A stretch of 64,000 nucleotides of DNA from Myxococcota bacterium (GCA_030065855.1 JASJCT010000005.1:62001-126000); one strand, 5' to 3'; shown: positions 17,828-27,554, counted from the stretch's first letter. Notes: generated by a model not told the origin, from the sequence alone. Made by a program: numbers and translations.

Positions 17828-17969
17828 AGGAGAACATGGCCGGCTACTTCAGTACGCACCGTGGTTTGTCGCTGATTCACCGAGATGATGCGCAACAGGT
17901 GTGGTCCAAAATTTGCTTAGATATTTATGAGCGAAGAGATGTGACGACAAAGTACGGAGAAAAAAGAGA

Positions 17970-18692
17970 ATGGGAGAAATGGTTCGAATGGAACAAACAG
18001 CACTGCAACACCGGGCCAACGAAGACATCACCCAGCCACTGGGTGTGTATATGCGATCCGATATCAAGGCACTCCAAGAGCTTTTGCTCTACGTCCTCAA
18101 GGGCATCTCAATGTATGCCCATCTCACCCGGCAAATGGCAGTTACAGACCGCCAAATCGATGAATTTTTGGCCCGGGCACTGCACTTTGCCACCGAGGAC
18201 AGGGAGGACTTAAACGTGGAATCCCTGTGCGATCTCCTCCGACAAGCCAGCGGGCTTCGAGACCGTGCGCGGACGTTATACGAATGGACGTGCGGGCCAA
18301 TGTTGAAGCAACCCCAACAGCTTGCGGGCCCTGCTGCTTGGCAACACAGCGGCACCAACGACGCGTTGATCTCCTATGGCAGACGCATTGCCCCACAGCA
18401 AAACCGCCGAGAAAAAGGAGATTTGTTCTGGCGTCTCGAGCAGTTATGCATTTTGGGAGTACAGCATGCTGCCAAGCAGCTGCGCCAGCTTCACGTCCAA
18501 GGGAAAACCGATGAAAAGAAATGCGATTTGGTGCACGAAGTTCTGTCTACTTTGGCTTCCGACCCGGATGTCGATGCACTAAACGCGTTGGTACTGCGCC
18601 TCAGCTACAGCGATGATGTCGAGGCGCTAGATGCAACATCTTCTTACCAAATGGCCCTGTATCCCCCTGAAGAGCATATCGTCTCTAGTTAA
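17970..18692 (+). CDS. Cysteine-less relative of the hybrid-cluster protein (Hcp) N-terminal helical region
   Basis: A 240-residue soluble protein. MVRMEQTA at the N-terminus aligns with Hcp's MFCVQCEQT, and ALQELLLYVLKGISMYAHL with the first helical bundle. A second bundle (~150-225) matches Hcp's second three-helix segment. The cysteines that bind the N-terminal Fe-S cluster in Hcp are replaced: the first two positions read Met, and the later pair is not Cys. The Rossmann domains that hold the hybrid cluster are absent. GGAGAAAAAAGAG precedes the ATG; the upstream frame is open to 17931 but has no other start. Probably not a reductase; a structural or regulatory role is a guess. Confidence 0.6.
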   Translation: MGEMVRMEQTALQHRANEDITQPLGVYMRSDIKALQELLLYVLKGISMYAHLTRQMAVTDRQIDEFLARALHFATEDREDLNVESLCDLLRQASGLRDRARTLYEWTCGPMLKQPQQLAGPAAWQHSGTNDALISYGRRIAPQQNRREKGDLFWRLEQLCILGVQHAAKQLRQLHVQGKTDEKKCDLVHEVLSTLASDPDVDALNALVLRLSYSDDVEALDATSSYQMALYPPEEHIVSS

Positions 18693-18895
18693 ATTCGAAC
18701 GTCAGATCCCCATCGTGTCCGATTGACCGCTGGACAGACCTGGGTCACTATTGACTGGGTTTGGTGGGTCAACCAAGACTGGGCCCACTTCATCTTCAGG
18801 CCTAGCGCTGGGCAAGCGAGCAAAAACCGGGAAAGACATACAGCATGACAATCATATGGGAAATGGGGTATTAAGGGAGGTAGGTGGAAGGGCAA

Positions 18896-19489
18896 ATGAA
18901 ATTAACATTCTGTCTCGTTATCTTTTCCTGTTTTCTACTGGCCATCCCAGCCGAGGTAACAGCGGTCACGGCCCAGGGGGAAAACGCGTTGAACGGTGGG
19001 TTTGGTTTCCAAGCCGGACTCTCAGATTGGACACCTGGTGGTTTCAAATGGTTCAACGGATACAGCCGCCAGCTGACCCAACGCGGTTGGCTGAATTTTC
19101 AGGTCAACGTTGTGGCTGGAGACATGGACGACCGCCACTGTTGGAATGATGTTGACGGGGATATCCATTGCGACAATGGCGGTTGGGATGGCAACACGGT
19201 CGAATTTGTCGCTGGGGTAAAGCTACGCTGGGACATGGGCCGGCTACCGATAATCATCGATGCCAAGCTCGGCGGTGCATTTGAGCTGTTGTTCCTCGGC
19301 AACGACTACGTGGGTTTTGGGGTTGGGTTCCGGGCCGGCATCGGCGTGCACTACTTCTTCTTTCCAGATTTCGGCATCGGTGCCGAGCTCGTCTCCACTA
19401 TCGGTCCGTCGTTCATTCCAGATGGGCCTGGTGCTGAACTCTACGCGGCAATAGACTTCCAAGCCATCGGCGTCGAATACCGGTTTTAG
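18896..19489 (+). CDS. Predicted outer-membrane beta-barrel protein
   Basis: A 197-residue protein with a signal peptide (MKLTFCLVIFSCFLLAIPAEVTA) and glycine/aromatic alternating strands (GGFGFQAGLSDW; VGFGVGFRAGIGVHYFF). It ends in VEYRF, the terminal-Phe signature recognised by the outer-membrane assembly machinery. A DMDDRHCWNDVDGDIHCDNG loop carries two Cys in an Asp-rich context. ATG at 18896 is chosen because GGAAGGG lies upstream; GTG at 18884 is less likely. It is followed 18 bp later by a small lipoprotein gene. Confidence 0.65.
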   Translation: MKLTFCLVIFSCFLLAIPAEVTAVTAQGENALNGGFGFQAGLSDWTPGGFKWFNGYSRQLTQRGWLNFQVNVVAGDMDDRHCWNDVDGDIHCDNGGWDGNTVEFVAGVKLRWDMGRLPIIIDAKLGGAFELLFLGNDYVGFGVGFRAGIGVHYFFFPDFGIGAELVSTIGPSFIPDGPGAELYAAIDFQAIGVEYRF

Positions 19490-19507
19490 CTAAGAGGAGA
19501 TTTACAA

Positions 19508-19765
19508 ATGAAGGTCCGTGCTGTTGCCATTATCTCACTGGTTATTTTGATTTATGCCTGCACCGACGACGCGTCTGACCCACAGTCATGTGACCCTGTG
19601 GATGATTTCGACGAGAGCGATGTCATATGCTGCGAGACCTATGGCATCGGCTCTGGTGGGGAGCCCTGCTGTCACGAATACGAGAGGGTTGTAGCTACGG
19701 AGTGCCCGAATTCACAAACCCCAGGCGGTGGAAAGCGGGTCGTAGAAGATAGTTGCTGTGATTAA
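19508..19765 (+). CDS. Small Cys-rich lipoprotein
   Basis: An 85-residue exported protein with a lipobox (LIYAC, Cys18). The mature part is acidic with nine further cysteines, several adjacent (CC pairs near residues 42, 54 and 83), implying disulfides or metal binding. AAGAGGAGATTTACAA precedes the ATG. Its 18-bp distance from the barrel gene suggests an operon. No family recognised. Confidence 0.6.
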   Translation: MKVRAVAIISLVILIYACTDDASDPQSCDPVDDFDESDVICCETYGIGSGGEPCCHEYERVVATECPNSQTPGGGKRVVEDSCCD

Positions 19766-19797
19766 AAGGCACGACCCCTAAGCATTACTATCTGCAG

Positions 19798-19920
19798 ATG
19801 TGGATGCTGCAGATGTCGGTTCTCACCTGCCTCCTGTTCTTCGTCTTATCGGATATAGCCCCCCAAAAAGACGCTCCTGCTGAGCAGGGACACGTCGGGA
19901 AGGGCTTTGTCGTCCCCTAA
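19798..19920 (+). CDS. Possible 40-residue small membrane/secreted peptide
   Basis: A short frame with a hydrophobic segment (MSVLTCLLFFVLSDIA) near its N-terminus and a polar tail. It has no clear ribosome site and no homolog that I recognise. It sits in the 185-bp gap before the von Willebrand protein gene. Listed only because the hydrophobic pattern resembles a signal peptide; it may be chance. Confidence 0.2.
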   Translation: MWMLQMSVLTCLLFFVLSDIAPQKDAPAEQGHVGKGFVVP

Positions 19921-19950
19921 CGCCGAGTTCGGCACACAATGGAGGCAGCT

Positions 19951-22056
19951 ATGAACCCATCATCCCTTATTAAGACCCTTTTAAAAACATCTGCGCTCAC
20001 AATTCGGGCAGTTCTTTTCAGCACGGGGTTGTTTTGCTCGACCAGTGTCATGACTGCCTGTGAAGCGCCGCAGAGTGACGTCACGTTCGAGCAGCTGGGT
20101 CTCACCCAAGACTTTCCCACAAAGCCGCGATCCTGCGACAGCGATGCAGACTGTCCCCCAGACCAGGTCTGCCAGCTCTCGACCCAGGAATGCCGGCCTG
20201 CTTCTTTTTACGGCGCTACGCCGGAATGGGGCATGTCTCTGGCATCAGGGGAGCCAGATTTTCCAGAAATCGACCAGGTTGACGAAGATGAAGAAGGGGA
20301 GGAGGAGGGCAATGGCGTGCCCAGCCCACGGGACACGCCCCCCCACGTGCCCCCAGTCATCGAAGAAGCCGGCGAGGTCTGCATTGATGAACACACCCAG
20401 GTCGTGCTGTACATGTCTGCGGATGACAGTAACTCCAAGGCCTCTCCTGTCATCGCCCGCAAGCTGATCAATAAGGGATATGCGGTGCTCGATAAACTGA
20501 TCAGAACCTATGAATTTTTAAATTACTACCCCGTGGTGTATGCCCCGGCTGACCTGGGAAACATCGAAATCATTCCCCAGATGGTGGCGAATAAGACCAT
20601 GCCAGGTACGTATATTTTGCAAATCGGCGTCCAAGGTCCCCATGTTAAAAACGCGGAACGCCGCCCCCTCAACCTGACCTTTACCCTTGATCTGTCCGGT
20701 TCGATGAGCGGTGAGCCCATGGAGAACCTGGTTGCAGTGCTCCGCGCCATTGCCCAAAACTTCAAAGAAGGAGATGTGGTCTCCATGGTCTCCTGGGACA
20801 CGGAGCAAAACGTCTTGCTCAACTCCCATCGCGTGGCCGGACCCAATGACCAAATGTTCTTAAACGCGGTCGATAACCTCGAACCTGGCGGCGGTACGAA
20901 CCTCCACGCTGGGTTGAGAAAGGGGTATGAGCTGGCCTATAAAAACTACAGCCAGGAACATCTGAATCGGGTCGTGATGATAAGCGATGGCCAGGCCAAT
21001 GTGGGTGTAACAGATGTGGATTTTATTGCAGATGCGGCAGAGGATAGTGAAGATGAGGGTATTTACCTGGTCGGCGTGGGCACTGGCAATGGGTACGACG
21101 ACACCATGATGGATGCCATTACTGATGCGGGCAAGGGCGCCTACCTGTTCATCGATGCCCCTGACGAGGCCCGCAAGCAATTTTCTGGGGACCTCTTTGT
21201 AGCAAACTTGGATATCGCGGCCATGGACGTCCGAATGCGACTCAAGCTGCCATCTACCTTCCGCGTGATTGAATTCCACGGAGAACAGATGGACGGAGAT
21301 CCAGCTGAGGTAACGCCGCAACACCTGGCCCCGAACACGGCAATGGTCTACCACCAAGCCATCGGGTCCTGTTCTCGAGAGCCGTTCGGAGATGATGACG
21401 TCGTCGAAATTCAAGTCGAATTTACCGATCCTTTCTCACGGGAGCAGAAATACAAGGAGATGCAGGCCACTGGTTATGAGCTACTCGGGGATGGTGAAGA
21501 CGGATCAGCTCGGACCCAATTGGCCAAGGGCAATGCTGTGGTAACCTATGCTGAGGCGCTCAAAAAACTCTACCGCGCTGATCAAGGAGAAGCCGCATCG
21601 ATCTGTGATCTGTCCCAGACCATTATCGGTCAGGCAGCGTTGATCCTGCCCCAAGATGGAGATCTGAGCGAGGTCAGCGAGCTGCTGGACGTTTACTGCG
21701 ATCGATGCGTGATGGAGGACTGCGGCATTGATCCATGGGGTTCAGGGCAGAGCGATGTGGACGCGGATTCAGACGGGGACGCGGATTCAGACGGGGACGC
21801 GGATTCAGACGGGGACGCGGATTCAGACGGGGACGCGGATTCAGACGGGGACGCGGATTCGGACGGAGACGCAGATTCAGACGGAGATGGAGATGGGGAA
21901 AATGGCGACGCTGACAATGACGACGCAGCTGATGCTGACAGTGATGGAACGTCTATGGAGAATGACGCCAATGGTTGCGGGTGCAGCGCGCCGGGGCGCC
22001 ACCTCTTGAAAAGCTCGGTGCTCGTTCGATTATTAGCGCGTATTGCGCTCCCCTAA
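19951..22056 (+). CDS. Von Willebrand factor A domain lipoprotein with Asp/Ser repeat and Cys-containing C-terminal tail
   Basis: A 701-residue surface protein. The signal ends in lipobox VMTAC (Cys37). [15 protein letters not shown] knot-like motif lies near 62-80, followed by an acidic spacer. The VWA domain spans ~240-420 with [14 protein letters not shown] at 247. The last ~90 residues contain seven DADSDGD repeats and then CGCSAPG plus a hydrophobic/basic end ([11 protein letters not shown]). That tail resembles the MYXO-CTERM sorting signal of myxobacteria. VWA domains bind metal and proteins, so a surface adhesion role is inferred. ATG 19951 is preferred because GGAGG lies 5 nt upstream. 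It overlaps the convergent gene by 4 bp. Confidence 0.8.
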   Translation: MNPSSLIKTLLKTSALTIRAVLFSTGLFCSTSVMTACEAPQSDVTFEQLGLTQDFPTKPRSCDSDADCPPDQVCQLSTQECRPASFYGATPEWGMSLASGEPDFPEIDQVDEDEEGEEEGNGVPSPRDTPPHVPPVIEEAGEVCIDEHTQVVLYMSADDSNSKASPVIARKLINKGYAVLDKLIRTYEFLNYYPVVYAPADLGNIEIIPQMVANKTMPGTYILQIGVQGPHVKNAERRPLNLTFTLDLSGSMSGEPMENLVAVLRAIAQNFKEGDVVSMVSWDTEQNVLLNSHRVAGPNDQMFLNAVDNLEPGGGTNLHAGLRKGYELAYKNYSQEHLNRVVMISDGQANVGVTDVDFIADAAEDSEDEGIYLVGVGTGNGYDDTMMDAITDAGKGAYLFIDAPDEARKQFSGDLFVANLDIAAMDVRMRLKLPSTFRVIEFHGEQMDGDPAEVTPQHLAPNTAMVYHQAIGSCSREPFGDDDVVEIQVEFTDPFSREQKYKEMQATGYELLGDGEDGSARTQLAKGNAVVTYAEALKKLYRADQGEAASICDLSQTIIGQAALILPQDGDLSEVSELLDVYCDRCVMEDCGIDPWGSGQSDVDADSDGDADSDGDADSDGDADSDGDADSDGDADSDGDADSDGDGDGENGDADNDDAADADSDGTSMENDANGCGCSAPGRHLLKSSVLVRLLARIALP
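21763..21888 (+). repeat. Seven tandem 18-bp coding repeats (Asp/Ser linker)
   Basis: The unit GCGGATTCAGACGGGGAC occurs five times without change, followed by two slightly diverged copies. It encodes DADSDGD-type repeats within the VWA lipoprotein. Acidic repeats of this kind can bind calcium or serve as an extended stalk. The near-identity of copies predicts copy-number variation between strains. Confidence 0.9.
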
Positions 22057-23873
22057 TCGCTCAGATCAAACGGTATCCAAAACAGACGGAATTCCTTGGT
22101 GCGACCCTGTCGCCGCCAGCCCACTAACCCACCGAGGACGGACCAGTACGCACCCTCTGGTGAGGGGGGATGGCCAAACCCGAAAAACGGCGCAAACCGG
22201 AAGGTCCAAAACGGGTTTCCCTTTACCTCGCCCTCGTGCCAGACGACGTTTAAAACGCCCGTCATGGTGCTTCGCTTATCCCGGTCACGCCAAAACAGGG
22301 GCATGATGACGGTGGTTCGCTCGCCGTCCCGTTGGTTGTTGAGGTCCCAATATATCGGAAATGCAATGCGGTTATATTTCTCTTTTCTCTTGCTATCAAA
22401 TTGCCACCAAAAGGGAAACACGACCCGCGAGAGGTTGTCGTATTCAAGGGCCTTGAACCGCCAGTAGAACGGGAATAGCACAATATCGTCATCTTCTTCG
22501 TCTTTGAACTTCCACAAGAGCGGGGCCAATACCAAATGCTTGCTCTTACCCTCCCTACCTAAGTAGAAAAATGGGTGCATCCTCGCATGATAGCCGTTGG
22601 GCTGCTTGCCAAAATCAAACGTAGGCAGAATCCAGGTGCGCCAGTGGGATTCGTAAAGGTTCCAGTTATGAACAAACAAGGGTGCCACTGCGACGGTTCG
22701 CTCGCGATGGTGCTCGTGAAAATCCCAGTATATCAATCCCAGCATCCTATCTCGTCGGAGTGGGGATTCTCGGTGATAGTAAAACGGCGGGATCAGGAGG
22801 CGATTATCGTCAGTCCTATCGTTGCCAAAGGTCCACACAAACGGCGAATACATCTTGAGGTAATCGCCCCTGTACCAATACCAATGGTAGAAAAATGCGA
22901 TCCCCCCCTGGTTAAGCTCGGGTCCATGCCGGTAATAGGACAATAGCAGGGGGAAGTAATAACTTCGCCCCTCGCCCAGTGGTTCGCCCTGCTTATCTTT
23001 CTGTTGCCACCTGCTGAAATAGAGAAACGGCGCAATGAGCGTGCGGTCCCAGTTCTTATCCCGCGCAACGTACAAGAGCGGAAAGAGCCCAAAGCTGTAC
23101 CCCTGTTCTCGAGTGTTGTAGAAAAACGGCGGTACAACCGTATTCGTCGTGTAGGCCAGATCGTCAGTGAAACGCCAAAACAGGGGCGGCAAGACAACCT
23201 GGTAGGTTTTATAGCGCTCGCGCCCGGCAAATAGGAGGGGCGGCAATCCCAGGTTAAAATTCTGACCTTTTCTTCGGTCGTAGTAAATGCCTGCCAACAG
23301 AAATGAACTGTTATCATTTACGAACCGCCAGACAAACGGGGGCACGACTTGGTAGGAAGATCCATCTCGGGTGTCTTTGCCCACAAAGACAAACGGACCA
23401 ACCCCCCAATTATATCCGTGATCACTGCGATTGTAATAGGTCTGAAGTACAATATCGGTCTTGAATGCAGGCCCCCTAAAGCGCCAATAAAACGGAAAGT
23501 AAACGTCTGCGCTCTCATCTTTTGATCGATGCCGCCAATAGAAAGGCAGCACACCAAAATCTGTCCGCGCACCTTCACCAACGCGCGATCGGTAGAAAAA
23601 CAGGGGGAAAAACAGGCGAAGGGTTAGCGGGCCTTTGGTCTCTTGGTAATAGGGCGGTAAAATGAACCGCCTTGGGGTGGGATCGAAATCGCTTTCCAAT
23701 TCCTCAAGCTCGACCCCAGCCAACCCCGCGGGCGAGCGGTCCTCAGGCTTTTCCCCAGAGCTGGTTGTCGGCTCCTTAGCTAACGCATCTACAGGAACGG
23801 AAAAGACAACCAAAAGGCATCCTACCATCAGAAAGAGGGGTATGCTGGCCCGGTCTAATAGAACTCGAATCAC
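22053..23873 (-). CDS. Exported protein of about twenty aromatic strand repeats, unknown function
   Basis: A 606-residue protein with an N-terminal hydrophobic segment (IPLFLMVGCLLVVFSVPVDA), perhaps a lipoprotein (VGC) or a cleaved signal. The body is about twenty copies of a ~20-28 residue unit whose core reads FPFYWRF: for example VLPFYWRHRS, YFPFYWRFRG, LPPLFWRFTDD, LFPLLYVARD, LAPLLWKFKDE, VFPFWWQFDS and IMPLFWRDRD. The regular strand-turn pattern suggests a beta solenoid or a closed barrel. No function can be assigned. Its ATG overlaps the hisS stop by 4 bp (ATGA), so the two are co-translated; this may be positional only. Confidence 0.65.
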   Translation of the reverse strand: MIRVLLDRASIPLFLMVGCLLVVFSVPVDALAKEPTTSSGEKPEDRSPAGLAGVELEELESDFDPTPRRFILPPYYQETKGPLTLRLFFPLFFYRSRVGEGARTDFGVLPFYWRHRSKDESADVYFPFYWRFRGPAFKTDIVLQTYYNRSDHGYNWGVGPFVFVGKDTRDGSSYQVVPPFVWRFVNDNSSFLLAGIYYDRRKGQNFNLGLPPLLFAGRERYKTYQVVLPPLFWRFTDDLAYTTNTVVPPFFYNTREQGYSFGLFPLLYVARDKNWDRTLIAPFLYFSRWQQKDKQGEPLGEGRSYYFPLLLSYYRHGPELNQGGIAFFYHWYWYRGDYLKMYSPFVWTFGNDRTDDNRLLIPPFYYHRESPLRRDRMLGLIYWDFHEHHRERTVAVAPLFVHNWNLYESHWRTWILPTFDFGKQPNGYHARMHPFFYLGREGKSKHLVLAPLLWKFKDEEDDDIVLFPFYWRFKALEYDNLSRVVFPFWWQFDSKRKEKYNRIAFPIYWDLNNQRDGERTTVIMPLFWRDRDKRSTMTGVLNVVWHEGEVKGNPFWTFRFAPFFGFGHPPSPEGAYWSVLGGLVGWRRQGRTKEFRLFWIPFDLSD

Positions 23874-25129
23874 TGGTTCGCCTCAACGCGTGCCATCAAA
23901 TCACCGAGAAGGATTTCCTCTTGCATGCCGTCTTCCATATTTCTCCAGGCCACAGCACCCCGGTCAAACTCCTCTTCTCCGGCGATGATCGTCACCTGAG
24001 CGCCCAAGCGATGGGCCCTTTTGAGCTGGGACCGCAAACTGCCACCTGCAAAAGAGATCTCCGCGCGAGTGCCCTGTTCTCGCAATTGACGCGCAATATC
24101 CAAGGCCCGTGTGAGGCCGCCATCGCCCACGCCAGCTACAAAAAAAAGCGGCGCTGCGTCAATGGCAGTCCCTTGGGGCAACATCATCAGCAGCCGCTCG
24201 ATGCCAAATGAAAAACCGATCGCCGGGGTATCCCGGCCACCGAGCTGTTTCACCAAGCCATCGTATCTGCCGCCCCCTAATACCGCAGACTGGGCACCGA
24301 GTGAATGACTATTTACATGAATTTCAAAAATAGTCCGCGAGTAATAATCGAGCCCGCGCACCATTTGGGGTGCCACATCGTACGGAGTCTTACAGTGGTC
24401 CAGCAATGCGCACAGGTCTTCAAAATGAGCCCTCGCATCCCGGCTTAAAAAATCATGCACACTCGGGGCCTTTGCGGCGATCTCGCCGCAAGCCGGGATT
24501 TTGCAATCAAGGACGCGAAGGGGATTGGTCTCAAGTCGCCGAAGACAATCCGTGCACAGATCCTCTTTGTACGCCTCGAGATAGGCCTTTAGCGCCGATC
24601 GATAGGCAGGTCGGGTCTCACTGTCTCCAAGGGTGTTCAGCTTCACGACCACGTCCTCGATACCCAAGCTGACGATGAACGCGACGGCCATGTCGATGAT
24701 CTCCGCGTCCACAGCTGGCTCGCCTACGCCGATGACCTCTGCGCCGGCCTGAAAAAACTGCCGATATCGCCCTTTTGCAGGGCGTTCCCTTCGAAACATG
24801 GGCCCCAGGTAGTACCACTTTGTCCGGGGCTCAGTTGCGCCCACGTTGTGCTGAATAAAAGCACGAATCGCCGATGCAGTCCCTTCGGGTCTCAGCCCCA
24901 GGTGCTCACCTCCCTTGTCCGTGAACGCATACATCTCTTTTTCGACGATGTCGGTGGTCTCTCCAATACCTCGAACGAAGAGATCCAATGGTTCAAGGAT
25001 CGGCGTTCGAATCTCGCTAAATCCAAATCGCTCGACCAGGTTCCGATACGTGGCTTCGACAAAATGCCACCTTGGCATATCGACCGGGAGGATGTCGTGC
25101 ATCCCCTTTACACTGCGCAGTGTCTTCAT
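23870..25129 (-). CDS. hisS: Histidyl-tRNA synthetase
   Basis: A 419-residue class II synthetase that charges tRNA-His in the cytoplasm. Motif 1 region GMHDILPVDMPRW, LRPEGTASAIRAFI, motif 2 FRRERPAKGRYRQF, GGGRYDGLVKQLGG and the motif 3 region GFSFGIERLLM are all present. The C-terminal anticodon-binding domain follows from ~330. Length matches the family. Its stop overlaps the start of the aromatic-repeat protein gene by 4 bp. Confidence 0.95.
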   Translation of the reverse strand: MKTLRSVKGMHDILPVDMPRWHFVEATYRNLVERFGFSEIRTPILEPLDLFVRGIGETTDIVEKEMYAFTDKGGEHLGLRPEGTASAIRAFIQHNVGATEPRTKWYYLGPMFRRERPAKGRYRQFFQAGAEVIGVGEPAVDAEIIDMAVAFIVSLGIEDVVVKLNTLGDSETRPAYRSALKAYLEAYKEDLCTDCLRRLETNPLRVLDCKIPACGEIAAKAPSVHDFLSRDARAHFEDLCALLDHCKTPYDVAPQMVRGLDYYSRTIFEIHVNSHSLGAQSAVLGGGRYDGLVKQLGGRDTPAIGFSFGIERLLMMLPQGTAIDAAPLFFVAGVGDGGLTRALDIARQLREQGTRAEISFAGGSLRSQLKRAHRLGAQVTIIAGEEEFDRGAVAWRNMEDGMQEEILLGDLMARVEANQ

Positions 25130-25225
25130 AGCCCGGTCACTCTAGCAAGGCGCGAAGGGGTGTCAAGATACCTGTGTAAGGTTTGAGGCAAAAGCGGGAA
25201 TTTCAACGGTTTTTTTGCAGAAAGG

Positions 25226-27241
25226 CTAGCCGTCTGCAGAGGTAAGCATGAACGGATAATTCACAATCACGATACCGCCACCTTCGGGTTGGGGAAAGGT
25301 CCACCGACGCACTGCTTGAACGATACAGTTTTCCACGGATGGATCCCCCACTGTCGAATTGGCCAATGCCGCCATCTGAACAGCCCCAGTACCCGAGATG
25401 ATGAATTTGACAGTCACACGGCCCGAGAGATCCGGTCGCTTGGCCAGTTGCCGTTCGTAACAGAATTTTACCTCGTTCATGTGTCGATGGACGATACGAC
25501 GTATCACCTCTTTTGAAAGGGACCCTTTTACCATTGCCGCGCCAGACCGAATGCGAGGCGCGCGACCGCGACGACCGCCCAGACCGCCGGCACCGCGGCC
25601 ATAGCCAGAACCAGATCCACCGCCGCCACCGTGGCCGATAGTGTTCAGATTGCCAAGCCCGATGGTACCCTCACCTGTACCACCACCACCGCGACCAGTA
25701 CCGCGCAGTCCCAAGCCGCCATAGCCGAAGTTCTCTCCAACTTGGTTTCCCATCAAGGCGCCCAGGGCGTTTTCTGGATCCACACCCAGAGCAGTATCGC
25801 GACCAAAGGGAGACGTTGGGGCATTTGCTGCAGAGAGATAGCTCAAAATACCGGCGTTCTTGGCCATCTCCTTGGCCATGGATCTCGCCATGTGCGGGTC
25901 TGGATTGTCTTTGGGACCCTTAATGCCGTAATGGTTATCGGTCTTTTTCGCGTCCCGTTTACCCATTTGGCCTTCTTCGCCTTTGTGGCGTTTTCCCTTA
26001 CCGCCCTGCTGCTCGTCTTCCTGGTCTTTCTTGAGCCACTCGGGCACCTCGTCTTGCTGCACTTCGGGCGGATTCAGCATGTATTGAATAAAGCGATTGT
26101 TTTCATCCAACAAATCGAGGGACAGGCCTTCTGGATCTGGTGGAATAAAATAGATGAGAAAGAGAAAGACCGCGTGAAGAATTAGTGAAATACCCGTGTA
26201 TATCTGAGACGCCCAGTCCAATTCGAGGGGAGCAACAAACCTCTTGGGATTTGGTACGGAGTTAATGAGAAACGTCCAGTGCTCAAAGTCCATCTTGACG
26301 CGTGCCCTGCCCGGAAGATTAAAGCTATATCCGCCGGGAAAATCAGAGCTCCCAGATGCCTGACCACTGGTTACGATTTCAGATAGGGCCACCCGGTTGC
26401 CATCCTCATAGGTCACATCGCCCTGGGCACCCGGAAGAATCGTCGTCGTAGCGCCCCCGCCGAGCTGATTGACAACAAGGGGTACTTTGGTCTGACCCTT
26501 TAATGAGTCCACCGGAATTGGAAAATCACACGTGGGATCTTCGCCGATATAAAAATTCTCCGGCTTCTTGGCATCTGCTGCATAGTGGTTCACTTGAATC
26601 ACTGAGCCATTCCACATCACCACCACTTCAGTCGCCTGCTTGGTGACATCTTCGACACTGTGTAAATCAACCTGTGCTGGCGCGGCTGGTGCCTGGGATA
26701 TCGCCGGCGCAGGCGCTGCCATTGCAGGTGCAGGCGCAGGTGATGGCGCTGCTGAAACAGGCTGGGCAACCTGGGCCGGAGGCATGACTGGCTGGGGCGC
26801 TGGCGCAGCAACGGGCATCGGCGCAGCAACGGGCGCTGCAGGGGCTGCTACAGGCGCTTGGACTTCTGCTACAGGTGCTTGGGGGGCTGGTGCTGCCGCA
26901 GCAATAGGTGCTGCTGCTGGTTGTTCAGCCGCTGCTTGTGCGACAAAAGAAATCCGGATGTCAATCCCACCCAAGCGCACGAGGTCGCCGTCGTTAATAG
27001 GGGCCTTGTTTACCTTGTTTCCATTCACCAAGGTACCCTCGGCGCTTCCAAGGTCGATGATATTAACTTCGCCGATATCACTCACTTCGACCACAGCGTG
27101 CATCCGCGAAACACCATCATCGTCAATCTGCAAATGACTGGACGCCATTCGCCCGATTTTTACGACGTTCTGAAAAAGTGTCTCCTCCTTGAGGAGGGCG
27201 CCGTCCTTGAAAACTTCAAATTTGATTCCCATTGTGCTCAT
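25226..27241 (-). CDS. gltG: FHA and AgmX/TonB-like C-terminal domain protein (GltG-like)
   Basis: A 671-residue trans-envelope protein. The cytoplasmic FHA domain (~1-95) has phosphothreonine-binding motifs GRMASSHLQI, SRMHAVVEV and GTLVNGNKV. A Pro/Ala linker (~105-190), a conserved middle and one membrane helix (YTGISLILHAVFLFLIYFI, ~365) follow. The periplasmic part is Gly-rich and ends in the AgmX/PglI-type C-terminal domain (VIRRIVHRHMNEVKFCYERQ; VQAVRRWTFPQPEG). This plan is that of GltG in Myxococcus motility complexes. ATG 27241 is chosen because AGGGAAG lies 5 nt upstream. It is the last gene of the operon. Confidence 0.7.
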   Translation of the reverse strand: MSTMGIKFEVFKDGALLKEETLFQNVVKIGRMASSHLQIDDDGVSRMHAVVEVSDIGEVNIIDLGSAEGTLVNGNKVNKAPINDGDLVRLGGIDIRISFVAQAAAEQPAAAPIAAAAPAPQAPVAEVQAPVAAPAAPVAAPMPVAAPAPQPVMPPAQVAQPVSAAPSPAPAPAMAAPAPAISQAPAAPAQVDLHSVEDVTKQATEVVVMWNGSVIQVNHYAADAKKPENFYIGEDPTCDFPIPVDSLKGQTKVPLVVNQLGGGATTTILPGAQGDVTYEDGNRVALSEIVTSGQASGSSDFPGGYSFNLPGRARVKMDFEHWTFLINSVPNPKRFVAPLELDWASQIYTGISLILHAVFLFLIYFIPPDPEGLSLDLLDENNRFIQYMLNPPEVQQDEVPEWLKKDQEDEQQGGKGKRHKGEEGQMGKRDAKKTDNHYGIKGPKDNPDPHMARSMAKEMAKNAGILSYLSAANAPTSPFGRDTALGVDPENALGALMGNQVGENFGYGGLGLRGTGRGGGGTGEGTIGLGNLNTIGHGGGGGSGSGYGRGAGGLGGRRGRAPRIRSGAAMVKGSLSKEVIRRIVHRHMNEVKFCYERQLAKRPDLSGRVTVKFIISGTGAVQMAALANSTVGDPSVENCIVQAVRRWTFPQPEGGGIVIVNYPFMLTSADG

Positions 27242-27305
27242 TGTCACTTCCCTATATTGCAATCCGACCTTACGGCCTTTATCTCCCGAGGATACCTAGC
27301 GGGGC

Positions 27306-27554
27306 TTAGAGATCCTCAACTGATTTCAGCATCTCAGGGATGAAATGCTGCCGCACGCGGATCAAGCTGCGCTCCCTACCCTTTTTGCGAACCGCTAGGA
27401 GTTCGCCGTCCGGACGAACGAGATCGCCGGTGACCACGTCGTCATCAAACGTGTACTCGGTCTTTTCAGCGTATTGAACCCCACCCTGTGCAAAGGCAGC
27501 CCCCGCACCGAGGAACAGGACAAAACCGATGACTAAACCTGCGATTCGTTTCAT
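27306..27554 (-). CDS. gltF: Small periplasmic protein resembling CglF/GltF
   Basis: An 82-residue protein with a signal peptide (MKRIAGLVIGFVLFLGAGAAFA|Q) and a mature part carrying DDDVVTGDLVRPDGELL and HFIPEMLKSVEDL. This motif pair is what I recall from the adventurous-gliding protein CglF. GGGAGGAAGAT precedes the ATG. It sits between the gltE- and gltG-like genes, the same relative place as gltF in Myxococcus, which supports the name. Function: part of the periplasmic stretch of the complex. Confidence 0.6.
   Translation of the reverse strand: MKRIAGLVIGFVLFLGAGAAFAQGGVQYAEKTEYTFDDDVVTGDLVRPDGELLAVRKKGRERSLIRVRQHFIPEMLKSVEDL

Noticed and set aside
17836-18213. A 125-residue frame with AGGAG close before its ATG
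   Set aside because: It overlaps the Hcp-like gene in another frame, its composition is not protein-like after residue 50, and the ribosome site is only 3 nt from the ATG.
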